Assembly: GCA_963920525.1 (NCBI GenBank)
Contig: OY986439.1
Location: 33,921,819 to 33,985,818, forward strand
Reading direction: 5' to 3'
DNA: 64,000 nt
Source: Dichetophora obliterata
Taxonomy: Eukaryota > Arthropoda > Insecta > Diptera > Sciomyzidae
This document shows positions 55,601-64,000 of this stretch, one piece after another; positions within the stretch are counted from its first letter, which is position 1; each line of letters begins with the position of its first letter. The notes under the pieces are model-generated. The model saw only the letters and a list, made by a program, of their open reading frames with translations. It ran no database searches and was not told the origin of the DNA. The translations under genes were made by a program, and so were the position numbers.

Positions 55601-58133
55601 TGGTTCTTTTAAATACAAGTGGGATTTTTCGTGGTTTTTTTATTTGCGTGGGAATTTTATGGTTATTTTAAATGTCTGTGGGATTTTTTGCGTTTTTTTT
55701 AATTGCGATGGGATTTTTTTAATTTTATACCATGGAAATTTTTGTGGTTATTAATTTTTGCAATTGTGGGAAAAAGGTTTTTTCGTAGGAATTTAAGAAT
55801 TTAATCATATTTAAGCCTACAACCTTCAATATAATACTTACCCACAGAGGATCTTAATGGTTGAAAACGACAGAGTAAAATTAGGGAGAGTAAATTATAA
55901 CCAAACTTAATAATTCTAGTGAATGTTGTAGTCAAAGCTCCAACAAACAATTTAAGATGAATTACGATGAAATCAGATGCGTATAACTAGAGAAATCTTC
56001 GCCCTGACTGAAAACGACATTGTTTCTAGTAAGAAGAAGATGCTAAATACTAAAACAAAATTAATTTTTTTAAGGATATTGTTTTATTATTTACGTAAAA
56101 AAATTTCAAATCTCTATGTATAATTGTCTTAGCACAATAAAGCCTTAAATTGAGTCCTTTTTTGCATCAAAAGTAAAATTACACCTTGTCTTGTATTTTT
56201 TACAAAAAATTCTTGTATTTTTTACAAAAGTGGTAACAAAATCCTTATTTGAAAGAAGTCTGAGATTTTGGGAATGTGTTAAGACAGATATTTTAACACA
56301 TACTTAAAAAAAAAATACAAAAATTTTTTATTTTGTTGAAGCTTGAAGCTTCAAGGAAAAGGTCACAAAATCCTTAGTTTTTTTCGACTTCCCAAATTTT
56401 GAGAATGTGTTGAGAAAGAGTTTGCTTAGGGCATACTTAAAAATAAAAACAACAATTTGATTGTGTTTAAAACTTTAAGAAGAATTTGTTATTTTTTCAT
56501 ATAAATTTGCCCATCTTCGTCAAAGCATGCTTTAGAAAAGTGGTCATAAAATTCTTATGTAGTCTTTGACCAAATTTTGGGAATGTGTTAAGAGAGGCAT
56601 TTTTTAAGACAGTTCAAAACAGTTTTGAACGACACACGTTCTCATGACACTTAATAGTTATTGTATCATGATTGCTTGCTTGAATTTATTTTGACTGTAA
56701 CGGTAGTGCCCTCTACAAGTCGTTTTTCTTGCCGTTCCTTTAAGAAAATTTGCTATCGCGATTCTATTAAGGCGAAAGGAACGCAGCTATACTTAATAAT
56801 AAAAACAGTTTTTGTTCTGTAATTGTTATAGAAATTGATTTTTTTTTATTTCTAGAACCATTTTTGTGGTATATGAAAATTTTTATATATATTTCTAAAG
56901 CTTATTTTTTTAGCAAGAAATTGTAAAATATATATTTGCTAAAGTGCCTTATATGAAATATACTAAGACTTTTGTGATTTTGGAAAATATTCATTACAAA
57001 ATTATAAAAACTGTAATTTTTTAATAATTTCAAGGCAGGCTATTAAGACCATAACTACCACAAATAGAAATATATGAAATAATCCTTTAGAATCACATAA
57101 TAAAGACTCTTAACTATAAATTTGCATACTTACTTTTACAACTTTGTCTTTTTTTTCATACCTACTTGTGTCCACCTCGTAACAATGTGCGGCGTTGCTC
57201 TGAGAAGTATACATTTTATTCTAACTTATGATTTCTTGACTAATGGCTTAAATGTGATATTTTATTTAAAAAAAATCACATCTCATAATGGTAATAAAAC
57301 TATTTTTGGTATTTTTAAAAACGATCTAAAACAGGTGTACATATAGACCAGGCCGATGTTCTTGAAGATTTTATCAAATTGTAAAATATTAAGAGGCGAT
57401 TTTGAGGCCAATAAATGTATGATTACAATTCTATTCTTAGTTTTCAAATAAAATTTACATGTTTTTACAATAATTTTATGAAGTTAGTGTTTTTTTAAGG
57501 AAACGGTGGTCAAAATGGGTTAAAAATTTGATTTAAACAGGTTTTGTCTCCTTATTTGAGATCTATAAACAAATTTTCTCATTCTTAAATTTTTTAATTT
57601 GAATTTTTTTTTTTTATTTTCCTTTTCTCCAACAATTTGCAAAAGTGGAATAGAAGAGTTTTGATTCTATATCGCACATATACTTTATAATTTTGTTTAA
57701 CTTTTACTTTTTAGTAAATATATGAATATTTTTTGTTAAATAAATAGCTGTTCTTTTTCATTCCTGGCTAAGCTCAGAAAAATTTACCAAAAGTTATTGC
57801 ACGGTTCAATTTGAGCCTGAACTTGAATGAGTGTAGGTTCATATTTTGATTTTATAGTTCATGTGTTGCTTTTGTTTTGTGTGTTAAGTTTAAAATTGAG
57901 CTTGAACCGAAGAATGAAAATAGCAAGGCTAATATGTAAAATTTTTTTTTGAGCTTTGAGTTGTTTTTTACGTACATTTATATGTTTACGTACATACTAA
58001 AAAATTTCCAAAATAAATTCACGACAGTGCACAGTGCGCTTTATTTAATTTTAGGATGACATTTGGGTTTTTTTTTGTTAAACTTTATAAAAAAATATTT
58101 TCATTCGACAGCTTATGAAACATGTATTATTAA
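52636..58133. other. Long AT-rich stretch with imperfect repeats, no gene recognised
   Basis: No transposase, RNA gene or host domain was recognised. Imperfect tandem units occur at 55530-55790 (about 30 bp, GTGGGATTTTTCGTGGTTTT) and at 56225-56600 (three diverged copies of GTGGTAACAAAATCCTTA ... TTTTGGGAATGTGTTAAGA). A region at 54590-54900 is a diverged relative of 15640-15870. Frames at 53084-53341 and 57122-57346 are hydrophobic but featureless. Confidence 0.4.
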
Positions 58134-58513
58134 CAGGGACAGAAAACGATTATTTTCAAAAATTAAATAAAAAAAATCAACCTGTTCCAAAAGTCAGATC
58201 ATATTTTGAATTACTTCGTTATGCTGCTTAATGCGTGCTCTATCGAAATAAGAAAGAATTTTTATTGCTTGAGTTTAACCAATAAAAATTGAATTTAATT
58301 ATTATTCACTGATTTCTATTTTTTTATCAAAAATAAGAGTTATTTTTTGATTTTTATATTTCTGTTTAAAAATAAGACTTATTTTTTTTTTGAAAAATTT
58401 TTGAGGAACAATTTTTATTTTTTCGCTCAGAAATAAGAATTATTTGTTGAGTTTTATTTTTTCGCTCAAAAATAAAAATCATTTGTCGAGTTTTACCAAA
58501 GAGTATATATACT
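58134..58513. mobile_element. Left part of a hAT MITE interrupted by the gypsy element
   Basis: CAGGGACAGAAAACGATTAT at 58134 is a left end of the family seen complete at 18290-19323. The interior ATCAAAAATAAGAGTTATTTT and CTCAAAAATAAAAATCATTT units (58315-58490) agree. The sequence runs directly into the gypsy LTR at 58514, so its right part should lie beyond the other LTR, outside the window. Confidence 0.6.
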
Positions 58514-58731
58514 TGTGGAAATTATATTGTTTCACGAGAAATATAATAACGTTCGTATGTTTGAATAATTTATTAGATACTGAAAAATTTTGAAATATTT
58601 TTATACATTTAAAATATGAAAACTTAATTCTAAAAAATACAAAAAGAACTTAAAAACTAAGTGGTTTTAAAACAAAGTGTTTTACATACAATTGAAACAA
58701 TATTAAAATGTAATAATAAGATAACACTACA
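58514..58731 (-). repeat. 3' LTR of the Ty3/gypsy element, 218 bp
   Basis: On the minus strand it starts TGTAGTGTTATC directly after the polypurine tract and ends AATTTCCACA. The terminal 38 bases (58513-58550) are identical to 63963-64000 at the far end of the element, which defines the LTR. TG...CA ends are as expected. Only 38 bases of the other LTR are in the window, so overall LTR identity cannot be judged. Confidence 0.85.
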
Positions 58732-58744
58732 TTATTCCCCCTCC
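58732..58744 (-). other. Polypurine tract of the gypsy element
   Basis: Minus-strand GGAGGGGGAATAA immediately precedes the 3' LTR. It serves as the plus-strand DNA primer in reverse transcription. The last three bases are also the stop codon of the Gag-Pol frame. Confidence 0.75.
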
Positions 58745-61700
58745 AAAGAATTCGGTATTAGTCTTACAGTGTTTGCTAATAAATTAAAATGAACTGTCTT
58801 AGCTGATTTATTTGCATTAAAAAGTGTTTTTGAAACATTAATGTTAACAAAAGCTGGCTTAATTCGATCAATATTAACCGTTATAATATTTTTGTTTTTA
58901 AGAATTTTAAAAAATTTTGGAGACTTTTCTAATACTTTGAATGGTCCGTCGTATGGCTCTTGAAGTGGTTTTTTAATAGTGTCATTGCGAACAAATACAA
59001 ACTCACAAGTTTTGAGTGATTCTGGCACAAATTGTTTAAAATTCTGATTATGATGTGAAATATGTGCTTGATTATTAGCAACAATATCTTTAAGTTTGAA
59101 CAAAGTTTCTGATGGACTGAATTTTTGCTCACTAGGAATGACTAACTGACTTGGCAATCTGAGTGTTTGACCATAAACCATTTCAGCAGGGGATGCTCTA
59201 ACATCTTCTTTAAACGTGGATCTTAGCCCTAATAGAACTAGTGGTAATTCTGAGTACCAATTGTTTTGGTTATTGCTCGCTATAAGAGAAGCTTTGAGTT
59301 GACGATGGAAACGTTCTATCATCCCATTAGCTTGTGGGTGATAAGCTGAAGTTTTGATGTGTTTGCAACCAAATTTGGTAATAAAATTTTTGAATGTAGT
59401 TGATGTAAACTGAGGTCCTCGATCAGAAGTAATTTCCAGAGGAACCCCAAAGCGTGATATAAACTCTCTTTGGAACGTGTCAACAATAATATTAGCCCTT
59501 GTATCTTTAAGAGGATAAACCTCAGGCCAACGTGTGTTCCTGTCAATTATGGTAAACAAATATCGGTAACCATTTGAAATCGGTAATGGGCCAACCAAGT
59601 CAATATGAATATGTTCAAAACGACCGCTCGGAATGTTTATCTTGTGAGGTAGTGTTTTAGTGTGTCTATGTACCTTAGATTTTTGACATCTAATACATTC
59701 TTGAGTCCATTTGTTTATTTGTGTGTTCATGTTAGGCCAAAAATATCGTTGTGTGATTAGTCGTCTAGTACCTCTAGTTCCTGGATGTGAAATGTTATGT
59801 ATTTGATCAAAAACTCTTTTCCGTAGTGTTTGGGGAATGTATGGTCTTGTATTATTTGTAGAATTTTCACACCAAATTTTTATGTTTAAAAACGGAATAT
59901 CAACTTGTTCAAACTTGTAAGTTGTTTTGTCTGTTATGCTCTTGAGTTCTGTGTCAATGATTTGTTCCTGATGTAATTGTTTGAGATCAAGGTCGGGTGT
60001 TCTAACTTCTGTTACCTCGCATCTTGAAAGTGCATCTGCTACTGAGTTGTCTGTACCCTTAATGTGTAATATTGTGTTAGTGAATTGTGCTATGTATTCA
60101 AGGTGTCGTGTTTGTCTAGGACTACGTTCGGTTTTAGAAGATAATGCATTAACTAAAGGTTTGTGATCTGTGAAAACTGTAAAAATGTTACCTTCCAGGA
60201 AGTGTCGAAAATGTTTAATAGTTAAGTAAATCGCAAGTAATTCTCTGTCAAATGTACTATATTTCGTTTCAGCAGGTGAAAGTTTCTTAGAGAAGAAAGC
60301 TATAGGCTCAAGTTTATTGTTATGTTCTTGTTGTAAAACGCCATCTATTGCGGTAATGGATGCATCTACAGCAATCGACAGTTGTGCCTTACTATTAACA
60401 TGGTTAATAAGTGTTTGCGTGGCAAAACTGTCTTTGATTGTTGTAAATGCATGTAAAGTAGTGTCTGTCCACTGTAAATGTTTGCTTTTAGTTTTCGAAG
60501 CTGTTGTTACCATGTCATAAATGGATTCAAGCATGTGTGCGAGTTTAGGAATGCACCTGTGGTAGTAATTTGTCATACCTATAAATTTTTGCATGTGTTT
60601 GACTGTTACCGGTTGTGGATAATCTTGAATGCATTTAACACGTTCTTGTGACGGACGTATTCCGTGTTTAGATATGTTGTAGCTAAGAAAGTCAATGTTA
60701 TCAACTCCGAATACACATTTGTTAGGTTTTATGTTTAAACCGTAATCATTGAGTCTTCTAAAAACTTGCGTTAAATGTTCGAAATGTTGTGTTTCTGTCT
60801 CACTAGCAATCAAGATGTCATCTAAGTATACGAAAATAAAATCTAGTCCATGTAGCACTTCATTAATGAACCTCTGGAATGTCTGGGCTGAGTTCCTCAA
60901 GCCAAATGGCATACGGAGGAACTCGAACATCCCAAAAGGTGTAGTGATTGCTGTCTTGTGTATGTCGTTAGGTGCCATTGGTATTTGATGATATGCTCTG
61001 ACTAAATCGAGTTTTGAGTAAATGCATGTGTTGTGTAAATTTAAAGAAAAATCATGTATGTGTGGTAATGGATATCGGTCAGGTACTGTAATTGTGTTAA
61101 GTCTTCTGTAGTCGCCACATGGTCTCCAATCATTGGGCTCGCGTTTAGGTACTAGGTGTAATGGAGAGGATGTTTGAGAATTTGACGGTCTACAAATACC
61201 AGAAGTAACTAAGAACTGAAATTCTTGTTTAGCTACTTTTAACTTTGGCAAGTCTAGACGTCGTGGTCTTGTGTAAGGTAATTGTCCTTCAGTGACAATG
61301 TGATGTACAGTGTGATGTTTAATTGGTGCTGTGTAATCGGGTTCTGTTATTAAAGAAGGACATTTTTTGAGTAATTGTGTATACTTGTTATCTATAGTAA
61401 ATAATTTAGGTAAAGATGTTTCAGAAAATGCTGAAATTGTATTGACAGATAAATTAGTTAAAGGGTCAATGAGACGTTTGTGTTTAATGTCAATAAGAAG
61501 GCCATATTTTGTCAAGAAATCTGCACCTATAATAGGTTTGGAGATGTCAGCTATAATAAATGAAAATGGTAATTCACGTCGTAAATTTAAATTAAGTGTC
61601 AATAATTTTTTTCCAAATGTAGAGATTGCTGTGCCATTAGCAGCTTGTAATACCAAATCTGATTTTTTGTTTGAAATTTTGAATTTTGAGGAAGGTAGAA

Positions 61701-62787
61701 CTGATACCTCTGCTCCACTGTCAATAAGAAAATTTAATTTACTAGAGGGGTCAAATACAAAAAGACGACGTGTATGTATGACGGGTCTATTATCAGTCGT
61801 CGCGACAACAGAGTCTTTTAGTTTGTTGAATTGTGTTGTGTTATGTTGTGTGGTGAAAAGTTGTCGTTTTTGAACAAATGCACATGGTTGCTCACATTTA
61901 CGTGCGTTTTTACCGAATCTGAAATGGTACTTACATACCCAATTGGAAGGTCGTTGACCTGAAGAGGACCTATAAGACGATCGACGTCTTGAAGTTCCTC
62001 TGGAACTAAATCTTCTGGAAATTGGACGACTGAAACGTTGATTCTTAAGTTCATCGACATCAAGCGAGAGTTTTTGAAAACATTCAAAAATTTTAGATGT
62101 TTGTTCTGCAAAATGTTTAGTAATATTTGCTATCTCATTAGAATTAGAGATGTGTTTCGATACATTAAAGTTATTCTTGATTGCAGATACCTCAGATTCT
62201 GCTAATACCTCCCACAAGTTATCAGCGAGTAATAACAACTCATCTAATTCCTTATGACCAGATCCTGTCAAAGCAATGTTCAGACTTTTAGGTAGTTTAC
62301 GTAACCAAAGCTTATAAACTAAGTCTTTGTTGACTGTTGAACCAGCTAAAAGAAGCAAGGATCTGTAAAATTGAGATGGTTTTTGGTCACCCATCTCAGT
62401 GTCAGATAGCATCTTATCGAACCGTTTGTTCTCACTTAAAGTATGTCTATTTATCAGAACTTTCTTCAAACCTTCATACAAGTTGGTTGAAGGTGGTTGT
62501 TGTATGAAATCTAATACCGTAACTATGACTTCTTGTGGAAGTGCAGTCACAAGATATTCATACTTTGTTTGGTCAGTGGTAATCCCTTTAGATCGAAATT
62601 GGAATTCTGCATGAATAAACCATGCATCAGGACTATCAGTCCAGAACTGTGGGAGTTTGACTGACGTTGCATGAACTTCAATGTTAGATGATGAATCATC
62701 GAAAGGGTTCAATAAAGGAGGCTCAAAATTAATTAAATGATTATCTCCGTCTCCTGAGGTGGATAACCGAGTAGGAGTACGTTGCAT
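58732..62787 (-). CDS. Ty3/gypsy Gag-Pol polyprotein, apparently intact
   Basis: A single 1351-codon frame without stops encodes the retrotransposon structural and replication proteins. Gag (about 1-305) ends in a basic Arg/Ser-rich stretch and a CHCC knuckle C285-X2-H288-X9-C298-X3-C302, the type reported for CsRn1-like elements, instead of CCHC. Protease has [12 protein letters not shown] (D356). RT (about 500-700) has [27 protein letters not shown] and VYLDDILIA (D656, D657). RNase H has D808, E849, D874 and VADALSR. Integrase has H997, H1001, C1031, C1034 and a D1063, D1122, E1158 triad with exact 35-residue spacing. Gag and Pol are fused in one frame, so no frameshift is needed. Domain order PR-RT-RH-IN defines Ty3/gypsy. 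No envelope gene follows, as the stop lies in the PPT. All catalytic residues are present, so it may be recently active. Frames within it on the plus strand are shadows. Confidence 0.93.
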   Translation of the reverse strand: MQRTPTRLSTSGDGDNHLINFEPPLLNPFDDSSSNIEVHATSVKLPQFWTDSPDAWFIHAEFQFRSKGITTDQTKYEYLVTALPQEVIVTVLDFIQQPPSTNLYEGLKKVLINRHTLSENKRFDKMLSDTEMGDQKPSQFYRSLLLLAGSTVNKDLVYKLWLRKLPKSLNIALTGSGHKELDELLLLADNLWEVLAESEVSAIKNNFNVSKHISNSNEIANITKHFAEQTSKIFECFQKLSLDVDELKNQRFSRPISRRFSSRGTSRRRSSYRSSSGQRPSNWVCKYHFRFGKNARKCEQPCAFVQKRQLFTTQHNTTQFNKLKDSVVATTDNRPVIHTRRLFVFDPSSKLNFLIDSGAEVSVLPSSKFKISNKKSDLVLQAANGTAISTFGKKLLTLNLNLRRELPFSFIIADISKPIIGADFLTKYGLLIDIKHKRLIDPLTNLSVNTISAFSETSLPKLFTIDNKYTQLLKKCPSLITEPDYTAPIKHHTVHHIVTEGQLPYTRPRRLDLPKLKVAKQEFQFLVTSGICRPSNSQTSSPLHLVPKREPNDWRPCGDYRRLNTITVPDRYPLPHIHDFSLNLHNTCIYSKLDLVRAYHQIPMAPNDIHKTAITTPFGMFEFLRMPFGLRNSAQTFQRFINEVLHGLDFIFVYLDDILIASETETQHFEHLTQVFRRLNDYGLNIKPNKCVFGVDNIDFLSYNISKHGIRPSQERVKCIQDYPQPVTVKHMQKFIGMTNYYHRCIPKLAHMLESIYDMVTTASKTKSKHLQWTDTTLHAFTTIKDSFATQTLINHVNSKAQLSIAVDASITAIDGVLQQEHNNKLEPIAFFSKKLSPAETKYSTFDRELLAIYLTIKHFRHFLEGNIFTVFTDHKPLVNALSSKTERSPRQTRHLEYIAQFTNTILHIKGTDNSVADALSRCEVTEVRTPDLDLKQLHQEQIIDTELKSITDKTTYKFEQVDIPFLNIKIWCENSTNNTRPYIPQTLRKRVFDQIHNISHPGTRGTRRLITQRYFWPNMNTQINKWTQECIRCQKSKVHRHTKTLPHKINIPSGRFEHIHIDLVGPLPISNGYRYLFTIIDRNTRWPEVYPLKDTRANIIVDTFQREFISRFGVPLEITSDRGPQFTSTTFKNFITKFGCKHIKTSAYHPQANGMIERFHRQLKASLIASNNQNNWYSELPLVLLGLRSTFKEDVRASPAEMVYGQTLRLPSQLVIPSEQKFSPSETLFKLKDIVANNQAHISHHNQNFKQFVPESLKTCEFVFVRNDTIKKPLQEPYDGPFKVLEKSPKFFKILKNKNIITVNIDRIKPAFVNINVSKTLFNANKSAKTVHFNLLANTVRLIPNSLEGE

Positions 62788-62891
62788 TGTATTGTTTTAA
62801 AGAATACTAGCTTTATTACAAATAAATTTCTTAAAATAATATTAATAAAATTGAAGTGTGCCTAGCGTGCAGTGTAGTGCCTACGGTTGTG

Positions 62892-62917
62892 AAACGATAA
62901 GCGCCGGCTTATCGTTT
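62892..62917. other. 11-bp perfect hairpin upstream of gag
   Basis: AAACGATAAGC, loop GCCG, GCTTATCGTTT. It lies about 105 bases upstream of the Gag-Pol start. It might slow scanning or act in RNA packaging; this is inference. Confidence 0.6.
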
Positions 62918-62980
62918 TACATCCGCTAAAAAGCTAATTGTGTAGTGTATATAAATAAATACCAATCCTTAGTCGCTGAT

Positions 62981-63679
62981 TTACTGACGTCGCTGCTTGT
63001 TTCTGGCGTCACTGCTTGCTTTGGCGTCGCTGCTTGCGTCGGTGGCGCTGCTTACTTCAGCGTCGCTGTCTGCGTTGGCGTTGCTGCCTGCGTCGGCGTT
63101 GCTGCCTGCGTCGGCGTTGCTGCCTGCGTCGGCGTTGCTGCCTGCGTCGGCGTTGCTGCCTGCGTCGGCGTTGCTGCCTGCGTCGGCGTTGCTGCCTGCG
63201 TCGGCGTTGCTGCTTGCGTCGGCGTCGCTGCTTGTGTTGGCGTCGCTGCTTGCGTTGGCGTCGCTGCCTGTGTTGGCGTCGCTGCTTGCGTTGGCGTCGC
63301 TGTCTGTGTTGGCGTCGCTGCTTGCGTTGGCGTCGCTGTTTGTTTCGACGTTGCTGACTGCGTTGGCGTTGCTGCCTGCGTCGGCGTTGCTGTTTGCGTC
63401 GGCGTCGCTGCTTGTGTTGGCGTCGCTGCTTGCGTTGTTAATGTTGTTGCTTTTATTAATGTTGTTGTTGTAGATGTTGTTGTTGTTGCTGCCGACGTTG
63501 TTGTTGTTGTTGCTCTTTTCGTTGCGGTTGTGGTTGTTGTTGTTGTTACGGCTGCTGTTATTGTTATTTAGTTGTTTACGCTGCTGCTTTTGTTGTACGC
63601 AGTGACCGTGTCTGCTGCGTTTTGGTTGTTGTTGGAGCGTTTGTGGCTGTATTAGTGCGATAGCTGCTTGACGGTACAC
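62981..63679 (-). CDS. Leader ORF: Asn-rich protein with SNADAG repeats
   Basis: A 232-codon frame on the same strand as Gag-Pol, ATG at 63679 and stop at 62981, ends 193 bases before the Gag-Pol start and in a different frame. The N-terminal 40 residues are Gln/Arg-rich, residues 38-80 are Asn-rich (NNNNN runs), and about 150 residues follow of six-residue units such as SNADAG, SDANAS and SDANTG. The C-terminus is DARNKQRRQ. Composition is that of a disordered, acidic, low-complexity protein with no known domain. It may be only a translation of the minisatellite; the repeat unit of 18 bp keeps every frame open, so open length is weak evidence. The Val/Ala/Cys-rich and Leu/Arg-rich plus frames over the same DNA are shadows. 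Confidence 0.3.
   Translation of the reverse strand: MYRQAAIALIQPQTLQQQPKRSRHGHCVQQKQQRKQLNNNNSSRNNNNNHNRNEKSNNNNNVGSNNNNIYNNNINKSNNINNASSDANTSSDADANSNADAGSNANAVSNVETNSDANASSDANTDSDANASSDANTGSDANASSDANTSSDADASSNADAGSNADAGSNADAGSNADAGSNADAGSNADAGSNADAGSNANADSDAEVSSATDASSDAKASSDARNKQRRQ
62990..63437. repeat. 18-bp minisatellite in the gypsy leader
   Basis: The unit is GCCTGCGTCGGCGTTGCT or close variants, about 24 copies. Seven copies in 63085-63210 are essentially identical, while outer copies carry GTTGGCGTCGCTGCTT-type changes. It is far more GC-rich than the rest of the window. Homogeneous centre and diverged edges suggest recent central expansion. Confidence 0.9.
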
Positions 63680-63943
63680 TAGTATTGGTGCTTAGGTGAG
63701 CGTGTGACGACGAGTAGGTGAGAACGTATGAGCTGCTGCTGCTGCTGTGACGACTTGTGCTGGGCTCTTCGGATGAGACTGTTTTTTGAGCGTGTTCGCT
63801 GTGCTACGCAGTCATTAAAGAGGTCGTTAGCTGGTTTTGTTGTTTCTGGTTGAGAAGTTGTAGCAGAGATGATGGTTCTGCAGTAATTCTTTTTGTTATT
63901 GATAACAATATGTTTTCCAATATGATTGAAAACAGGAACGCAG

Positions 63944-63961
63944 GATCGAGCAGGATCGCCA
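63944..63961 (-). other. Primer-binding site of the gypsy element
   Basis: Two bases inside the 5' LTR end, the minus strand reads TGGCGATCCTGCTCGATC. The TGG start complements a tRNA CCA tail. Which tRNA is used cannot be said without a tRNA set from the host. Confidence 0.65.
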
Positions 63962-63963
63962 AT

Positions 63964-64000
63964 TGTGGAAATTATATTGTTTCACGAGAAATATAATAAC
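63964..64000 (-). repeat. 5' LTR of the gypsy element, cut by the window edge
   Basis: The bases 63963-64000 repeat 58513-58550 exactly. The rest of this LTR (about 180 bp) and the right target duplication lie beyond the window. Confidence 0.85.

Larger units (their letters stand above)
62788..63943 (-). other. Gypsy leader (5' untranslated region)
   Basis: About 1.15 kb between PBS and Gag-Pol start, unusually long beside 218-bp LTRs. It holds a hairpin (62892-62917), a GC-rich minisatellite (62990-63437) and AAC-type trinucleotide repeats (about 63440-63600), all within or near a 232-codon frame. It presumably also contains dimerisation and packaging signals, but none can be pointed out. 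Confidence 0.7.

Noticed and set aside
62945..63571. 208-codon plus frame of GVAACV repeats and companions in other frames
   Set aside because: They are translations of the 18-bp minisatellite on the strand opposite to the gypsy element; all frames stay open because 18 is a multiple of three.

Overview
The window looks like repeat-dominated chromosomal DNA from an insect, most likely a fly (Diptera). It is strongly AT-rich and carries eukaryotic elements only: RTE-type and jockey/CR1-type LINEs, a Ty3/gypsy element with an insect-style CHCC Gag knuckle, Helitrons, hAT, Tc1, mariner-like and Transib relics, and many TIR miniature elements flanked by TAA/TTA duplications. The family mix and the many palindromic elements suggest a large-genome fly rather than a compact Drosophila-type genome; the species is not determined here. 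I could not recognise any single-copy host gene with confidence.

Layout. 0-7 kb: a 5'-truncated LINE (247-1523), a foldback array (1530-2480), a 92-bp tandem array (3390-4015), a second GC-richer array split by a TIR element (4190-5035), and a decayed hAT element (5631-6919) with a nested TAA-flanked MITE. 7-20 kb: a mariner-like transposase scrap (7502-7678), two GC-rich foldback blocks (8690-9290, 12944-13320), a TTAA-flanked inverted-repeat element (16709-17910), and a hAT MITE with near-perfect 8-bp TSDs (18290-19323). 20-27 kb: a large AT palindrome carrying a Helitron (20428-22342), a second Helitron with nested inverted repeats (22641-24459), a SINE-like relic and a perfect TAA-flanked MITE (26428-26600). 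27.6-30.7 kb: a near-complete RTE LINE on the minus strand, broken once by a frameshift. 31.4-32.9 kb: a Transib transposase C-terminal relic, cut by a TAA-flanked TIR element.

36-48.5 kb is a dense cluster of MITEs. It includes two 1.8-kb elements (40482-42309 and 42503-44284) that share termini but differ inside. The first holds a ribosomal protein S3 pseudogene, and the second is itself nested in a third element. A wrecked Tc1-like transposase (45765-48055) carries three later insertions. 49.58-50.51 kb holds a spliced zeste-like Myb/SANT gene or pseudogene with a heptapeptide repeat. 50.5-58.1 kb has one more TIR element and AT-rich imperfect repeats but no recognisable gene. 58.5-64 kb is an apparently intact Ty3/gypsy retrotransposon on the minus strand: 3' LTR, PPT, uninterrupted Gag-Pol, a leader with a minisatellite-encoded ORF, PBS, and the start of the 5' LTR at the window edge. 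It sits inside a hAT MITE.

The region reads as a transposon graveyard with layered, datable insertions. The only plausibly active coding unit is the gypsy element. The RTE is one frameshift from intact. The most unusual points are the RpS3 sequence inside a TIR element, the Myb/SANT gene, the coding minisatellite in the gypsy leader, and paired inverted MITE copies with clear target duplications. Boundaries were found by eye, so termini may be off by a few bases.
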